DNA of 12,898 nt, taken from positions 1 through 12,898 of the forward strand of contig JAHCKJ010000033.1 in the NCBI GenBank assembly GCA_026125835.1. Direction: 5' to 3'. Shown one piece after another: positions 1 through 7,117 of this stretch. The notes under the pieces were generated by a model. That model did not search any database. It saw only the letters and a program-made list of their open reading frames with translations, and was not told the DNA's origin. Each line of letters starts with the position of its first letter. Position 1 is the first letter of the stretch. The position numbers and the translations under genes are program-made. Source of the DNA: Sphingopyxis sp. (lineage in GTDB: Bacteria > Pseudomonadota > Alphaproteobacteria > Sphingomonadales > Sphingomonadaceae).

Positions 1-18
1 GTATTGCCGACGAATTAT

Positions 19-51
19 GAAGAAAAAGGCCTCTGGAGCAATCCAGCGGCC
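19..51 (-). terminator. Intrinsic terminator downstream of ndk
   Basis: On the minus strand a 10-bp stem with one mismatch (arms at 42-51 and 28-37, loop TTGC at 38-41) is followed at once by a T-rich tract, TTTTTCTTC (complement of 19-27). G/C-rich stem plus U-run is the textbook Rho-independent form, and it lies about 145 nt past the ndk stop codon with no gene between. On the plus strand the same stem is followed by ATTTT only, so it could act weakly in both directions. What lies left of base 19 is unknown. Confidence 0.75.
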
Positions 52-79
52 ATTTTGGTTCAGCGTCATTCTATGAGTT

Positions 80-182
80 CGTCACCCTGAACTTGTTTCA
101 GGGTCCATGGCCGGACCTCGAATTTTGCGCGGCGCTTGCTGCAACGTAAGGCCATGGATGCTGAAACAAGTTCCGCATGACG
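80..182. repeat. Paired inverted-repeat element in the ndk 3' region
   Basis: Two 33-nt arms, 80-112 and 150-182, are inverted copies of each other with 28 of 33 positions matching, separated by 37 nt. Each arm is itself a small hairpin: in the left arm CCCTGAA (84-90) pairs with TTCAGGG (97-103); in the right arm ATGCTGAA pairs with TTCCGCAT with one mismatch. Most arm differences fall in these hairpin stems. The core containing GAACTTGTTTCAG resembles short interspersed palindromes that I recall as common between genes in sphingomonad genomes; copy number cannot be seen here. It would be transcribed as the 3' part of the ndk message before the terminator at 19-51. It encodes no credible protein. 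Confidence 0.7.
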
Positions 183-194
183 AGGAAACAGGGA

Positions 195-617
195 TCAGCC
201 GACAATTTCTTCCGGCTTGAAGAAGTAGGCAATCTCGATCGCCGCATTCTCGTCGCTGTCCGATCCGTGCACGGTGTTCGCCTCGATGCTCTCAGCGAGT
301 TCCTTGCGGATCGTGCCCGGCGCGGCGTCCTTGGGGTTGGTCGCGCCCATGATGTCCCGGTTGCGCTGCATCGCATTCTCGCCTTCCAGAACCTGTACGA
401 CGACGGGGCCGGAGGTCATGAATTCGACGAGTTCGCCGAAGAAGGGGCGTTCCTTGTGGACCGCGTAAAAGCCCTCGGCCTGTTCCTTGGTCATATGGAT
501 GCGCTTCGACGCAACGACGCGCAGACCTGCGTCTTCCAGCATCTTGGTGACCGCGCCGGTCAGATTGCGACGCGTGGCGTCGGGCTTGATGATCGAAAAG
601 GTGCGAGTGACCGCCAT
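195..617 (-). CDS. ndk: Nucleoside diphosphate kinase
   Basis: Cytosolic enzyme that transfers the gamma phosphate of ATP to other NDPs and dNDPs through a phosphohistidine, balancing the nucleotide pools. The 140-residue protein is the normal family length. It shows the N-terminal strand TRTFSIIKPDA with the phosphate-binding Lys11, and the family signature NTVHGSDS with the catalytic His117. The ATG is preceded by AGGAG eight bases upstream, which supports this start. The gene is last in a minus-strand series pepA-holC-lipoprotein-ndk, 98 nt after the lipoprotein gene. A candidate promoter sits in that gap, so it may be expressed alone, and a strong terminator follows. Nothing is missing from the protein and the identification is firm. 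Confidence 0.97.
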   Translation of the reverse strand: MAVTRTFSIIKPDATRRNLTGAVTKMLEDAGLRVVASKRIHMTKEQAEGFYAVHKERPFFGELVEFMTSGPVVVQVLEGENAMQRNRDIMGATNPKDAAPGTIRKELAESIEANTVHGSDSDENAAIEIAYFFKPEEIVG

Positions 618-656
618 GGGGAAGCTCCTGCGTCATTATGGTTTGCGATGCGCGCG

Positions 657-685
657 CCTCTAGCCGCGCTTTCGCGCCGCCGCAA
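657..685 (-). promoter_or_regulatory. Candidate ndk promoter
   Basis: On the minus strand TTGCGG (680-685) and TAGAGG (657-662) are separated by exactly 17 nt. This fits a loose TTG...-17-TAnnGG housekeeping form that also recurs in the pepA/lptD divergent region of this window. It would give a leader of roughly 30-35 nt before the ndk ATG. A CATAAT at about 635-640 is an alternative -10 but has no good -35. The call rests on pattern only. Confidence 0.35.
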
Positions 686-715
686 GGTCGGAAGAGGCGC
701 CCCTGCCGGCGCGCG

Positions 716-1240
716 TCAGCCGCCGCCGTGGGTGATGGTGCCGTTCACCTGCGATCCCGTTTGCGTGGCCGTAATCTGGACCCCGCCCTGGCCATCGCCG
801 GATTTTTCGGCGCCGATGATCATGGTATCGCCGCTCTTGATCTCGCTGGTGACCTTCAGGCCCGCCGCTTCGGCCTGTTTGCGGAAATGCGCGATGACGT
901 CGGCGGCCTTGGCATCGACTTCAAAACTGGCCATGCCGCCGGTCCCTTGCGCGCCGCTGGCCGAGAAACCGCCGGTCATTTTCGATCCCGGGTAGGGGGT
1001 AAAGCCCGCGGGGAGTTTGGCATTGCCCGCGCCGCCGCCGAACACCATCTCGCCGTCTTCGGTCTTGATGCTGACCTTGCCGCTCTCGCCATCATCGCTG
1101 CTGGTGATCTTGTAGTCCGCCGTCTTGCCGGTTTCGGGGTCGGTGTAGGTGCCGCTGGCCACCTCGCTTTCCGAATTCGAGCCGCAGCCGGCAAGCAACA
1201 GGGCGCCGACGGTCGTGGCTAACAGGGAAAAACGCATCAT
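716..1240 (-). CDS. Predicted lipoprotein of unknown function
   Basis: A 174-residue protein with a lipoprotein signal: charged start MMRF, hydrophobic stretch 5-16, and lipobox LAGC with Cys19 as the predicted lipidated residue, so it is likely anchored to a membrane on the periplasmic side. The mature part is Ser/Gly/Thr-rich (about 20-65), followed by a region with LPAGFTPYPGSKM (76-88), then a more structured part with FEVDAKAADVIAHFRKQAEAAGL, a helix like those of small envelope proteins carrying a PYPG motif plus a helix that ends in a GL/GY turn. No catalytic motif is visible and I cannot name a family. Start choice is supported by AAAAGGAG six bases before the first of two adjacent ATGs. 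It lies 72 nt after holC and 98 nt before ndk on the same strand. Confidence 0.8.
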   Translation of the reverse strand: MMRFSLLATTVGALLLAGCGSNSESEVASGTYTDPETGKTADYKITSSDDGESGKVSIKTEDGEMVFGGGAGNAKLPAGFTPYPGSKMTGGFSASGAQGTGGMASFEVDAKAADVIAHFRKQAEAAGLKVTSEIKSGDTMIIGAEKSGDGQGGVQITATQTGSQVNGTITHGGG

Positions 1241-1312
1241 AATCCGCTCCTTTTGATGTTACCCGTCGGTACCAGCATGCACGCGGCATGGCGGTGAGCC
1301 GCATCACAATGA

Positions 1313-1762
1313 TTACGGCCCCTCCGACCAGCGTCCCCGGTCATCCTGTTTCCAGAAATGATTGTCGACATCGTCGCGCGCCGCTAGCGCCCGCCATGTG
1401 GCGCGCGCGTCGTCGATGCGGCTGTTGTCGAAAAGCAGGAAGGTGCGGCCGAAACCGAGCGCCGCGTCGCGCCATTCGCCGTCGGCGAGCGCGACGTGCG
1501 ACGCGCCGTTCGCGGGAGGCCCGTCAAGCGCGCCCGCGAGCAAGACCGGCTCGATGCTTTCGTCGGCCGATCCGGCATGGCCGTGCGGCAGGAAACTTGC
1601 CGCGGTTTGGGTCCACAGCGCCTCGTCGATGGCCTGCCGCTGCATCGCCGCCGCGGCGACGACCAGCAAGCGGTCGCCGTTCGCCAGAACGCGTTCGGCC
1701 AGTGCGGGCAGCACCCGCTCAACGGGGTCGCGGGTCAGGCGGTAGAAATTGACACGCGCCAC
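1313..1762 (-). CDS. holC: DNA polymerase III chi subunit
   Basis: Accessory subunit of the replicative clamp loader. In E. coli chi binds psi and the C-terminal tail of single-stranded DNA-binding protein, linking the polymerase to SSB-coated lagging-strand template. The 149 residues match the usual length. The N-terminal VNFYRLTRDP, the block around QRQAIDEALWTQTAASFLPHG (about 41-61) and the late LLFDN segment are characteristic of the family. The start is GTG at 1760-1762; GAAGGGGG lies six or so bases upstream inside the 15-nt gap after the pepA stop, supporting that start and co-transcription with pepA, an arrangement I recall as common in alphaproteobacteria. No psi gene (holD) is seen here, as is usual outside gammaproteobacteria. 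Confidence 0.88.
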   Translation of the reverse strand: MARVNFYRLTRDPVERVLPALAERVLANGDRLLVVAAAAMQRQAIDEALWTQTAASFLPHGHAGSADESIEPVLLAGALDGPPANGASHVALADGEWRDAALGFGRTFLLFDNSRIDDARATWRALAARDDVDNHFWKQDDRGRWSEGP

Positions 1763-1777
1763 CGCCGCCCCCTTCGG

Positions 1778-3223
1778 TCAGGCCTCGTGGTTCGCGGCGA
1801 TATAACGGTCGAGCAGGCGGACGCCGTAACCGGTCGCCCCCTTCGCCCAGACCGGACCGTCCTTGTCGGCCCACGCCATGCCCGCGATATCGAGATGCGC
1901 CCACGCGACGCCGTCGTCGACAAAGCGCTTCAGAAACTGCGCCGCAGTAATCGACCCGCCTTCGCGCGGCCCGATATTCTTCATGTCGGCAATCGGGCTG
2001 TCGATCAGCTTGTCGTAAGCCGGTGACAGCGGGAAACGCCACAACTTGTTGTTCGACGCCTCGCCCGCCTCCAGCAGTTTCGCCGCGAGATCGTCGTCAT
2101 TGGCAAACATGCCCGCATATTCATGGCCGAGCGAGATCACCATCGCACCGGTGAGTGTCGCCAGGTCAACGACGACCTTGGGGTCGTAGACCTTTTGCAC
2201 CCAGGTGATCGCGTCGCACAGCACCAGCCGTCCCTCGGCATCGGTGTTGAGCACCTCGACCGTCTGGCCCGACATCGTCGAGACGATGTCGCCGGGGCGC
2301 ATGGCATTGCCGTCGGGCATATTTTCGACGAGGCCAACGACGCCGACGACGTTCGCCTTTGCCTTGCGCCCCGCGATCGCCTTCATCGCGCCGGCGACCG
2401 CGCCCGCGCCGCCCATGTCCCATTTCATCATGTCCATGCCGGGGCCGGGCTTGAGGCTGATCCCCCCGGTGTCAAAGGTGACACCCTTGCCGACGAACAC
2501 CACCGGCTCATCGCCAGCATTGCCGCCGTTCCAGCGCATCGCGAGCAGCCGCGGCGGGCGCGTCGAACCCTGCGCCACGCCGAGCAGCGCGCCCATGCCG
2601 AGCGCTTTCATCTGCCGCTCGTCGAGTACTTCGAGTTCAACGCCAAGGTCGGCAAGATGCTGGCAGCGTTCGACGAAGCTTTCGGGGTAAAGGATGTTCG
2701 GCGGCTCGGCGACCAGCGTTTGCGTGAAGGCGACACCTTCGGCAATCGCTTCGTTCGCCGCCCAGCGTCCGGCAAGATCGCCGTGCGACGAGGCGATGAC
2801 GATGGTCGCGAGCGTCGGTTTGGCCTTGTCGGCCAGACGGGTCCGATAGGTGTCGAGGCGCCAGTTGCGCAGGCGCGCGCCCATGGCAAAGGCGAGGACA
2901 TCGTCGGCGTCGCTCTGACCCGCGCTCGCAAAATCGACATGGACCCTGGCGACTCCGCTGGTCTGCAATTTCGCCGTCAGCGCCGCGCCGCCGCGCTCGA
3001 GATCATGTTCGCTGCCCTCGCCGATACCGACGAGCAGCAACCGCTTCGCCTGTTCGCCGTCGATCGCCGCCGTTTCGGCGACCGTGCCTGCCGAACCGTC
3101 GAAACGCGCCTGCGCCGCCGCCGCCCCGAGCAGCGCGCCGAGCGCGCCCGCTTCGCCCTTGCGGACGGGAAAGGCCACAACGTCGGCAGACGCATCGATT
3201 TGCGCGACAAACTGAATGTCCAT
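1778..3223 (-). CDS. pepA: Leucyl aminopeptidase (M17, cytosol aminopeptidase)
   Basis: A metallo-aminopeptidase that removes N-terminal residues from peptides in the cytosol; in E. coli PepA also binds DNA. The protein is 481 residues, a normal length, with an N-terminal domain (about 1-150) and a catalytic C-terminal domain. All expected active-site residues are present: by alignment in my head with the bovine lens enzyme the two-metal ligands are Lys246, Asp251, Asp269, Asp328 and Glu330, and the catalytic pair is Lys258 and Arg332. The signature NTDAEGRL is at 326-333. The start ATG has only a weak Shine-Dalgarno (AAGAGAG). It is the first gene of the minus-strand series, divergent from lptD across 130 nt. 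Whether this protein also regulates DNA, as in E. coli, cannot be told. Confidence 0.96.
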   Translation of the reverse strand: MDIQFVAQIDASADVVAFPVRKGEAGALGALLGAAAAQARFDGSAGTVAETAAIDGEQAKRLLLVGIGEGSEHDLERGGAALTAKLQTSGVARVHVDFASAGQSDADDVLAFAMGARLRNWRLDTYRTRLADKAKPTLATIVIASSHGDLAGRWAANEAIAEGVAFTQTLVAEPPNILYPESFVERCQHLADLGVELEVLDERQMKALGMGALLGVAQGSTRPPRLLAMRWNGGNAGDEPVVFVGKGVTFDTGGISLKPGPGMDMMKWDMGGAGAVAGAMKAIAGRKAKANVVGVVGLVENMPDGNAMRPGDIVSTMSGQTVEVLNTDAEGRLVLCDAITWVQKVYDPKVVVDLATLTGAMVISLGHEYAGMFANDDDLAAKLLEAGEASNNKLWRFPLSPAYDKLIDSPIADMKNIGPREGGSITAAQFLKRFVDDGVAWAHLDIAGMAWADKDGPVWAKGATGYGVRLLDRYIAANHEA

Positions 3224-3246
3224 TCGGTAACTCTCTTATGCGATGA

Positions 3247-3275
3247 TTGATTGCAACGAGCGGGACCGATAGGGG
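3247..3275 (+). promoter_or_regulatory. Candidate lptD promoter
   Basis: TTGATT (3247-3252) and TAGGGG (3270-3275) are 17 nt apart, the same layout as the candidate in front of ndk. It would give a leader of about 70 nt before the lptD ATG at 3354. The proposed -10 overlaps that of a minus-strand candidate for pepA. Pattern evidence only. Confidence 0.35.
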
Positions 3276-3294
3276 TTTCGCGTGCGAGTTGCAA
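3266..3294 (-). promoter_or_regulatory. Candidate pepA-holC promoter
   Basis: On the minus strand TTGCAA (3289-3294) and TATCGG (3266-3271) are spaced by 17 nt, about 40 nt upstream of the pepA ATG. The TATCGG overlaps the plus-strand TAGGGG proposed for lptD, so the two polymerase sites would exclude each other. TTGCAAC (3251-3257) and GTTGCAA (3288-3294) form a perfect inverted repeat around this point and could also be an operator. Pattern evidence only. Confidence 0.33.
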
Positions 3295-3353
3295 AACAAA
3301 GCAGCCGGTTCAACCCGGGCGGACACGACAAACATGTGGGACAAAGTGAAGAA

Positions 3354-5657
3354 ATGAACTGGACTTTGTTCCGACGGGCAAGCCGATCGCAGGCGTTGTG
3401 GCTGGCGACGGCAAGCGGCTTTGCGTTGCTGGCCAGCCCCGCGGCCGCCCGGCAGGCGGAAGAGTCGTCCACCGTGCGCGAGGCGGCCGGCGAACCGGTT
3501 CTGCAAACCCCCGACGTCGCCCCCACCATTGGCGATGCGCCGGTGCCGACCCGCGATGACGAGGTCGGGTTTGCCGCGGACAATCTGAATTACGACAGCG
3601 AAACCGAAGTCGTCACGGCCGAGGGCAATGTCGCGATGAACCGCGACGCCATCTCGATGCGGGCCGACAAGGTGACCTGGAACCGCAGCACAGGCCAGGT
3701 TTTTGCCGAGGGCAATGTTGCGATCCGCAACCCCGAAGGCGATACGGCCTATGGCGACCGCATCGAGTTGACCGACAGTCTGCGCGATGGCGTCGTCGAC
3801 AATCTGCTCGTCGTGCTCGACAATGGCGCGCGGCTTGCCGCGATCAAGGGCACCCGGCTCGAAAACGGCAATATCGAACTGGAAAACGCCGCCTATACGC
3901 CTTGCCCGGTCGAAGATGCCGACGGGTGCCCGAAAAACCCCAGCTGGCAAATCCGTGCCGTTCGCGTGACCTATGACCGCGGCAAGAACAAGGTCCGCTA
4001 CAAGGGCGCCCGGGTCGAGATTTTCGGCTTGCCGCTGATTCCCCTGCCAGGGCTCAGCCATCCGGCAAATAGCGAGGCGGGCAGCGGCATTCTCGTTCCC
4101 GAAGTCCGGCTCGACCGCACCAACGGGTTCGAAATCGCCGTACCCTATTATCTGCGGCTGGCGCCCGATCGCGATATCACGATCACCCCGCACCTTTATA
4201 CCGGCGCCGCGCCGATGCTGGAGGGCGAGTTTCGCGCGCTGACCGACATCGGCTCGTTCCGGATCAACGGTTATGCGACCTATGGAACATTGGTGCCCCT
4301 GGTCGGCGAGGATCCCGACAGCCGCAAACGCTTTCGCGGCTATCTGGAAAGCGCCGGGAAATTCCAGTTCGACCCGCGCTGGAGCTTTGCCTTTTCGGGA
4401 CGGATCGCGACCGATCGCACCTTCATGCGCCGTTACGATATCAGCCGGGACGACCGGCTGCGTTCGACCTTCAATCTCGAACGGATCGGCGGCAACAGCT
4501 ATCTGTCGATCGCCGGATGGGCGACGCAGACGCTGCGCCGTAACGACGAGCAGGGGCAGCAGCCGATCGCGCTGCCGGTCATCGATTATCGCCAGCGATT
4601 CGCAGACCCTTGGCTCGGCGGGCAGTTCGAGCTGCAGCTGAACACACTGGCAATCGGGCGGACCGCGGGCCAGGACACACAGCGCGCCTTTGCCGGTGCC
4701 CGCTGGGATCTGCGCGGGCTGACCAAGATGGGGCAGGAAGTTGTGCTGACCGCCCTCGTCCGGGGTGACGTCTATCACAGCGACGAAAATCTGCTGACCG
4801 CCATTCCCGGCTATCGCGGCAAGTCGGGCTGGCAGGCGCGCGGGATAGCGGCGGTGGCAGCGGACATGCGCTGGCCCTTCATCGGCGAACTGGCCGGCGG
4901 GACACAAACGCTGACACCCCGGGTCCAGATCGTCGCCACGCCGCCGTTGAAAAACCTGGATATCCCGAACGAAGACTCGCGCGCCTTCGACCTCGAAGAC
5001 AGCAATTTGTTCGCGATCAACCGGTTCAACGGGTACGACCGGTTCGAGGACGGTGCCCGCATCACCTATGGCGTCGAGTGGAACTACAGCCGCCCCGGGT
5101 TCAACATCAACAGCGTCGTCGGACAAAGCTATCGCCTGTCGGACAAACCCAGTCTGTTCCCCGATGGCACCGGCCTGACCGACCGCACATCGGACATCGT
5201 TGGGCGGACGACGATTGCCTATCGCGATTTCCTGCGGTTCACCCACCGGTTCCGGCTCGACAAGGACGATCTCGCCATTCGCCGCAACGAGTTCGATGCG
5301 ACGATCGGCAGCCGCTCGACCTATGCCGTCATCGGCTATTCGCGGCTGAACCGCGACATCCTGCTGCTTGGCGAGGATCTGCAGGACCGCGAGGAAGTAC
5401 GCGTCGGCGGGCGCCTCAAGGTCGCGCGGCACTGGTCGATGTTCGGGTCGGCCATCGTCGATCTGACCAAGCAGGCCGACGACCCCCTGAGCACCGCGGA
5501 CGGATTCGAGCCGATTCGGCACCGGTTGGGAATCGCCTATGACGACGACTGCCTGTCGATCGCGCTGACCTGGCGGCGCGACTATGCCGACACCGGCGAC
5601 GCGCGGCGCGGCAACAGCTTTTCATTCCGGATCGCTTTCCGCAATCTGGGATTTTGA
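3354..5657 (+). CDS. lptD: LPS-assembly protein LptD (outer-membrane translocon)
   Basis: Outer-membrane beta-barrel that, with the lipoprotein LptE, receives lipopolysaccharide from the Lpt bridge and inserts it in the outer leaflet. With the ATG at 3354 the protein has 767 residues and a signal peptide (Arg-rich start, hydrophobic about 14-28, cleavage near ASPAAA). Residues about 65-180 form the OstA/LptA-like jellyroll, with repeated strands such as TAEGNV and FAEGNV; the rest is the LptD barrel, with VRYKGARVEIFGLPLIPLPG at its entry, ending in IAFRNLGF, whose final Phe is a typical barrel-assembly signal. It has only three cysteines, Cys184, Cys192 and Cys733, fewer than the four of E. 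coli. An in-frame GTG at 3282 adds a 24-residue hydrophilic leader without signal features and was not chosen; GTGAAG precedes the ATG. First gene of lptD-surA-pdxA-rsmA; 134 nt separate it from surA. Confidence 0.95.
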   Translation: MNWTLFRRASRSQALWLATASGFALLASPAAARQAEESSTVREAAGEPVLQTPDVAPTIGDAPVPTRDDEVGFAADNLNYDSETEVVTAEGNVAMNRDAISMRADKVTWNRSTGQVFAEGNVAIRNPEGDTAYGDRIELTDSLRDGVVDNLLVVLDNGARLAAIKGTRLENGNIELENAAYTPCPVEDADGCPKNPSWQIRAVRVTYDRGKNKVRYKGARVEIFGLPLIPLPGLSHPANSEAGSGILVPEVRLDRTNGFEIAVPYYLRLAPDRDITITPHLYTGAAPMLEGEFRALTDIGSFRINGYATYGTLVPLVGEDPDSRKRFRGYLESAGKFQFDPRWSFAFSGRIATDRTFMRRYDISRDDRLRSTFNLERIGGNSYLSIAGWATQTLRRNDEQGQQPIALPVIDYRQRFADPWLGGQFELQLNTLAIGRTAGQDTQRAFAGARWDLRGLTKMGQEVVLTALVRGDVYHSDENLLTAIPGYRGKSGWQARGIAAVAADMRWPFIGELAGGTQTLTPRVQIVATPPLKNLDIPNEDSRAFDLEDSNLFAINRFNGYDRFEDGARITYGVEWNYSRPGFNINSVVGQSYRLSDKPSLFPDGTGLTDRTSDIVGRTTIAYRDFLRFTHRFRLDKDDLAIRRNEFDATIGSRSTYAVIGYSRLNRDILLLGEDLQDREEVRVGGRLKVARHWSMFGSAIVDLTKQADDPLSTADGFEPIRHRLGIAYDDDCLSIALTWRRDYADTGDARRGNSFSFRIAFRNLGF

Positions 5658-5665
5658 GCAAATCG

Positions 5666-5682
5666 CTCAGCTTCGGTTCAGC
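5666..5682 (+). promoter_or_regulatory. Possible response-regulator direct repeat upstream of surA
   Basis: CTCAGC (5666-5671) and TTCAGC (5677-5682) repeat with an 11-nt period, the spacing used by OmpR/PhoB-type response regulators. It lies just after the lptD stop in the 134-nt gap before surA. The same gap also holds overlapping short inverted repeats at 5730-5742 and 5738-5755. No clear -35/-10 pair was found in the gap, so function is uncertain. Confidence 0.2.
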
Positions 5683-5791
5683 GTCGCGGTGGCATGGGCA
5701 GGCTTCAAACCGGCGCGGACGGCGGATTGCGCTGGACCAGCGGGCGTTTCCGCTGATACGGAGCGTGCGGACCTTCTCGAATAGGGTAAAG

Positions 5792-7117
5792 ATGACCAAA
5801 TTTTCGACCATGACCGGCCTGATGGCCGTGGCCGCCGTTGGCGTGACGCCGGTGCTGGCACAGACCGTCGCCGACGACGATGTTCCGACGACCAGCCTGA
5901 ATATCCCCGGCAACGTCCAGTTGTTCGGCAACGCCAATCCCAACGTCTACCGGCCATCCGCGACCGTGAACGGCGAAATCATCACCGCGACCGACATCGA
6001 ACAGCGGATGGCGCTGATCCGCATCGCCAACAATGATCTGGAACTTCCACCCGAAGAATTGCAGCGGCTTCGCCAGCAGGTGTTCAGCAATCTGATCGAC
6101 GAAAAGCTCCATAGATCCAGGGAAGCCACAATGTCGTCAATGAACACGGTTCGCCGCGACGCTGCAGACCCCCGAACAGTTTTCGGCGTATCTGGCCAGC
6201 AAGGGCTCGTCGGCGGCTGCCGTCAAGCAGCAGATTCGCGGCGAATTTGCGTGGGACCGCGTTTGCGCCAAAGTCGCGAAAGATCCAGTCAACGACCAAC
6301 GTGTCGACCGACGAGGTTGAATCGGTGGTGCAACGGTTGAACGAAGCCAAGGGCCAGGACGAATTCCACCTCGGCGAAATCTATCTCTCCGCTCCGCCGG
6401 AGAATATCGCGGCGATCACGGAAAACGCCCGCAAGATCATCGAGGCATTGCGGGTGCGCTTCATGGCAGTTTTGCTGCCTATGCGCGCCAGTTTTCGGAA
6501 GCCTCGACGGCGGTCGTCGGCGGCGACCTGGGCCAACGGGGCGGGCATCTGGAGCCGCTGTCGAGCGGCGGTGCTGGCGACGCAGATGTGCTTCCGCCAG
6601 CTTGTTTCGGCCGATCGAGGCACCCGGCGGCGTGTCGATCATGCTGATTATCGACCGGCGCGCCAGGTGCTGGATTACTGACCTCGCGACGCCAGTTCAG
6701 CCTGCAAACAGACTTTTCGCCTCTGATTTCCGCCCTGAACTTCGCAAGCGCGCGCGTCGGAACTGGCCGGGCAATTTGCCGAGGCCACGCGCTCCATCGC
6801 CGGTTGCGGTGCCGCCGACGCCGTCGCCGCGCGGCTGGGCGCCAGCGTTGTTGCATCGACACGATCCAGATGCGCGTCCTTCCGCGCCGCTCCAGAATAC
6901 CCTGGCCACCCTGCAGATCGGCCAAACAACGCAACCCTTTGGTGCCGTCGATGAAGGCATCAGCGTGCTGGTTCTTTGCGGACGCGATATGCCGCAAACC
7001 GCGTCGGCCCCCGATCTGGAACAGATCGAGCAGCGTCTGCTGGAAGAAAAGGTCAACAAGCGCGCCCAGCGTTATCTGCGCGACCTGCGCCGGGATGCCG
7101 TGATCGAATATAGCTGA
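5792..7117 (+). pseudogene. surA: SurA peptidyl-prolyl isomerase/chaperone, frameshifted
   Basis: SurA is the periplasmic chaperone that escorts outer-membrane proteins, LptD among them, to the Bam complex. Codons 1-106 (5792-6109) read intact: a short signal peptide ending near PVLAQ, then the N-domain up to LIDEKL. After that, recognisable pieces jump frame: LQTPEQFSAY block 6162-6263; VSTDEV...IYLSAPPEN block 6301-6453 (start of the parvulin domain); GSFAAYARQFSEAS...GGDLG 6465-6533 (parvulin core); AVLATQM 6568-6588; PIEAPGGVSIMLIIDRR 6611-6661; QVLDY then stop 6664-6681; SQARASELAG block 6742-6858; DTIQMRVLP 6858-6884; last block 6884-7114, stop TGA at 7115-7117. At least eight frame changes occur, several explained by one lost G in a short run. 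Conventional translation from 5792 would stop at 6338-6340. The start is supported by AGGGTAAAG upstream. It is either a decayed gene or an error-rich stretch of sequence; see findings. Confidence 0.88.

Noticed and set aside
654..700. A GCGCCTC...GAGGCGC inverted repeat between ndk and the lipoprotein gene
   Set aside because: The arms are 33 nt apart, in very G/C-rich sequence, with no T-run; likely chance and it overlaps a better promoter candidate.
2123..3250. A 375-codon plus-strand open frame opposite pepA
   Set aside because: Mirror frame of pepA, whose active-site residues are all present; no ribosome-binding site or family features.
3003..5522. An 839-codon open frame on the minus strand opposite lptD and the start of pepA
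   Set aside because: It is a shadow caused by high G/C in third codon positions. Its product has no domain logic, is opposite a fully convincing LptD, and overlaps the pepA start and the divergent promoter region.
5654..5791. A 46-codon N-terminal extension of surA from a TTG overlapping the lptD stop
   Set aside because: The extension is Arg/Ser-rich and would bury the signal peptide; the ATG at 5792 has a ribosome-binding site and an immediate signal sequence.
5792..7117. Programmed ribosomal frameshifting in surA
   Set aside because: There are at least eight shifts in both directions, with no slippery heptamer or pseudoknot at the junctions; no known recoding scheme needs this many.
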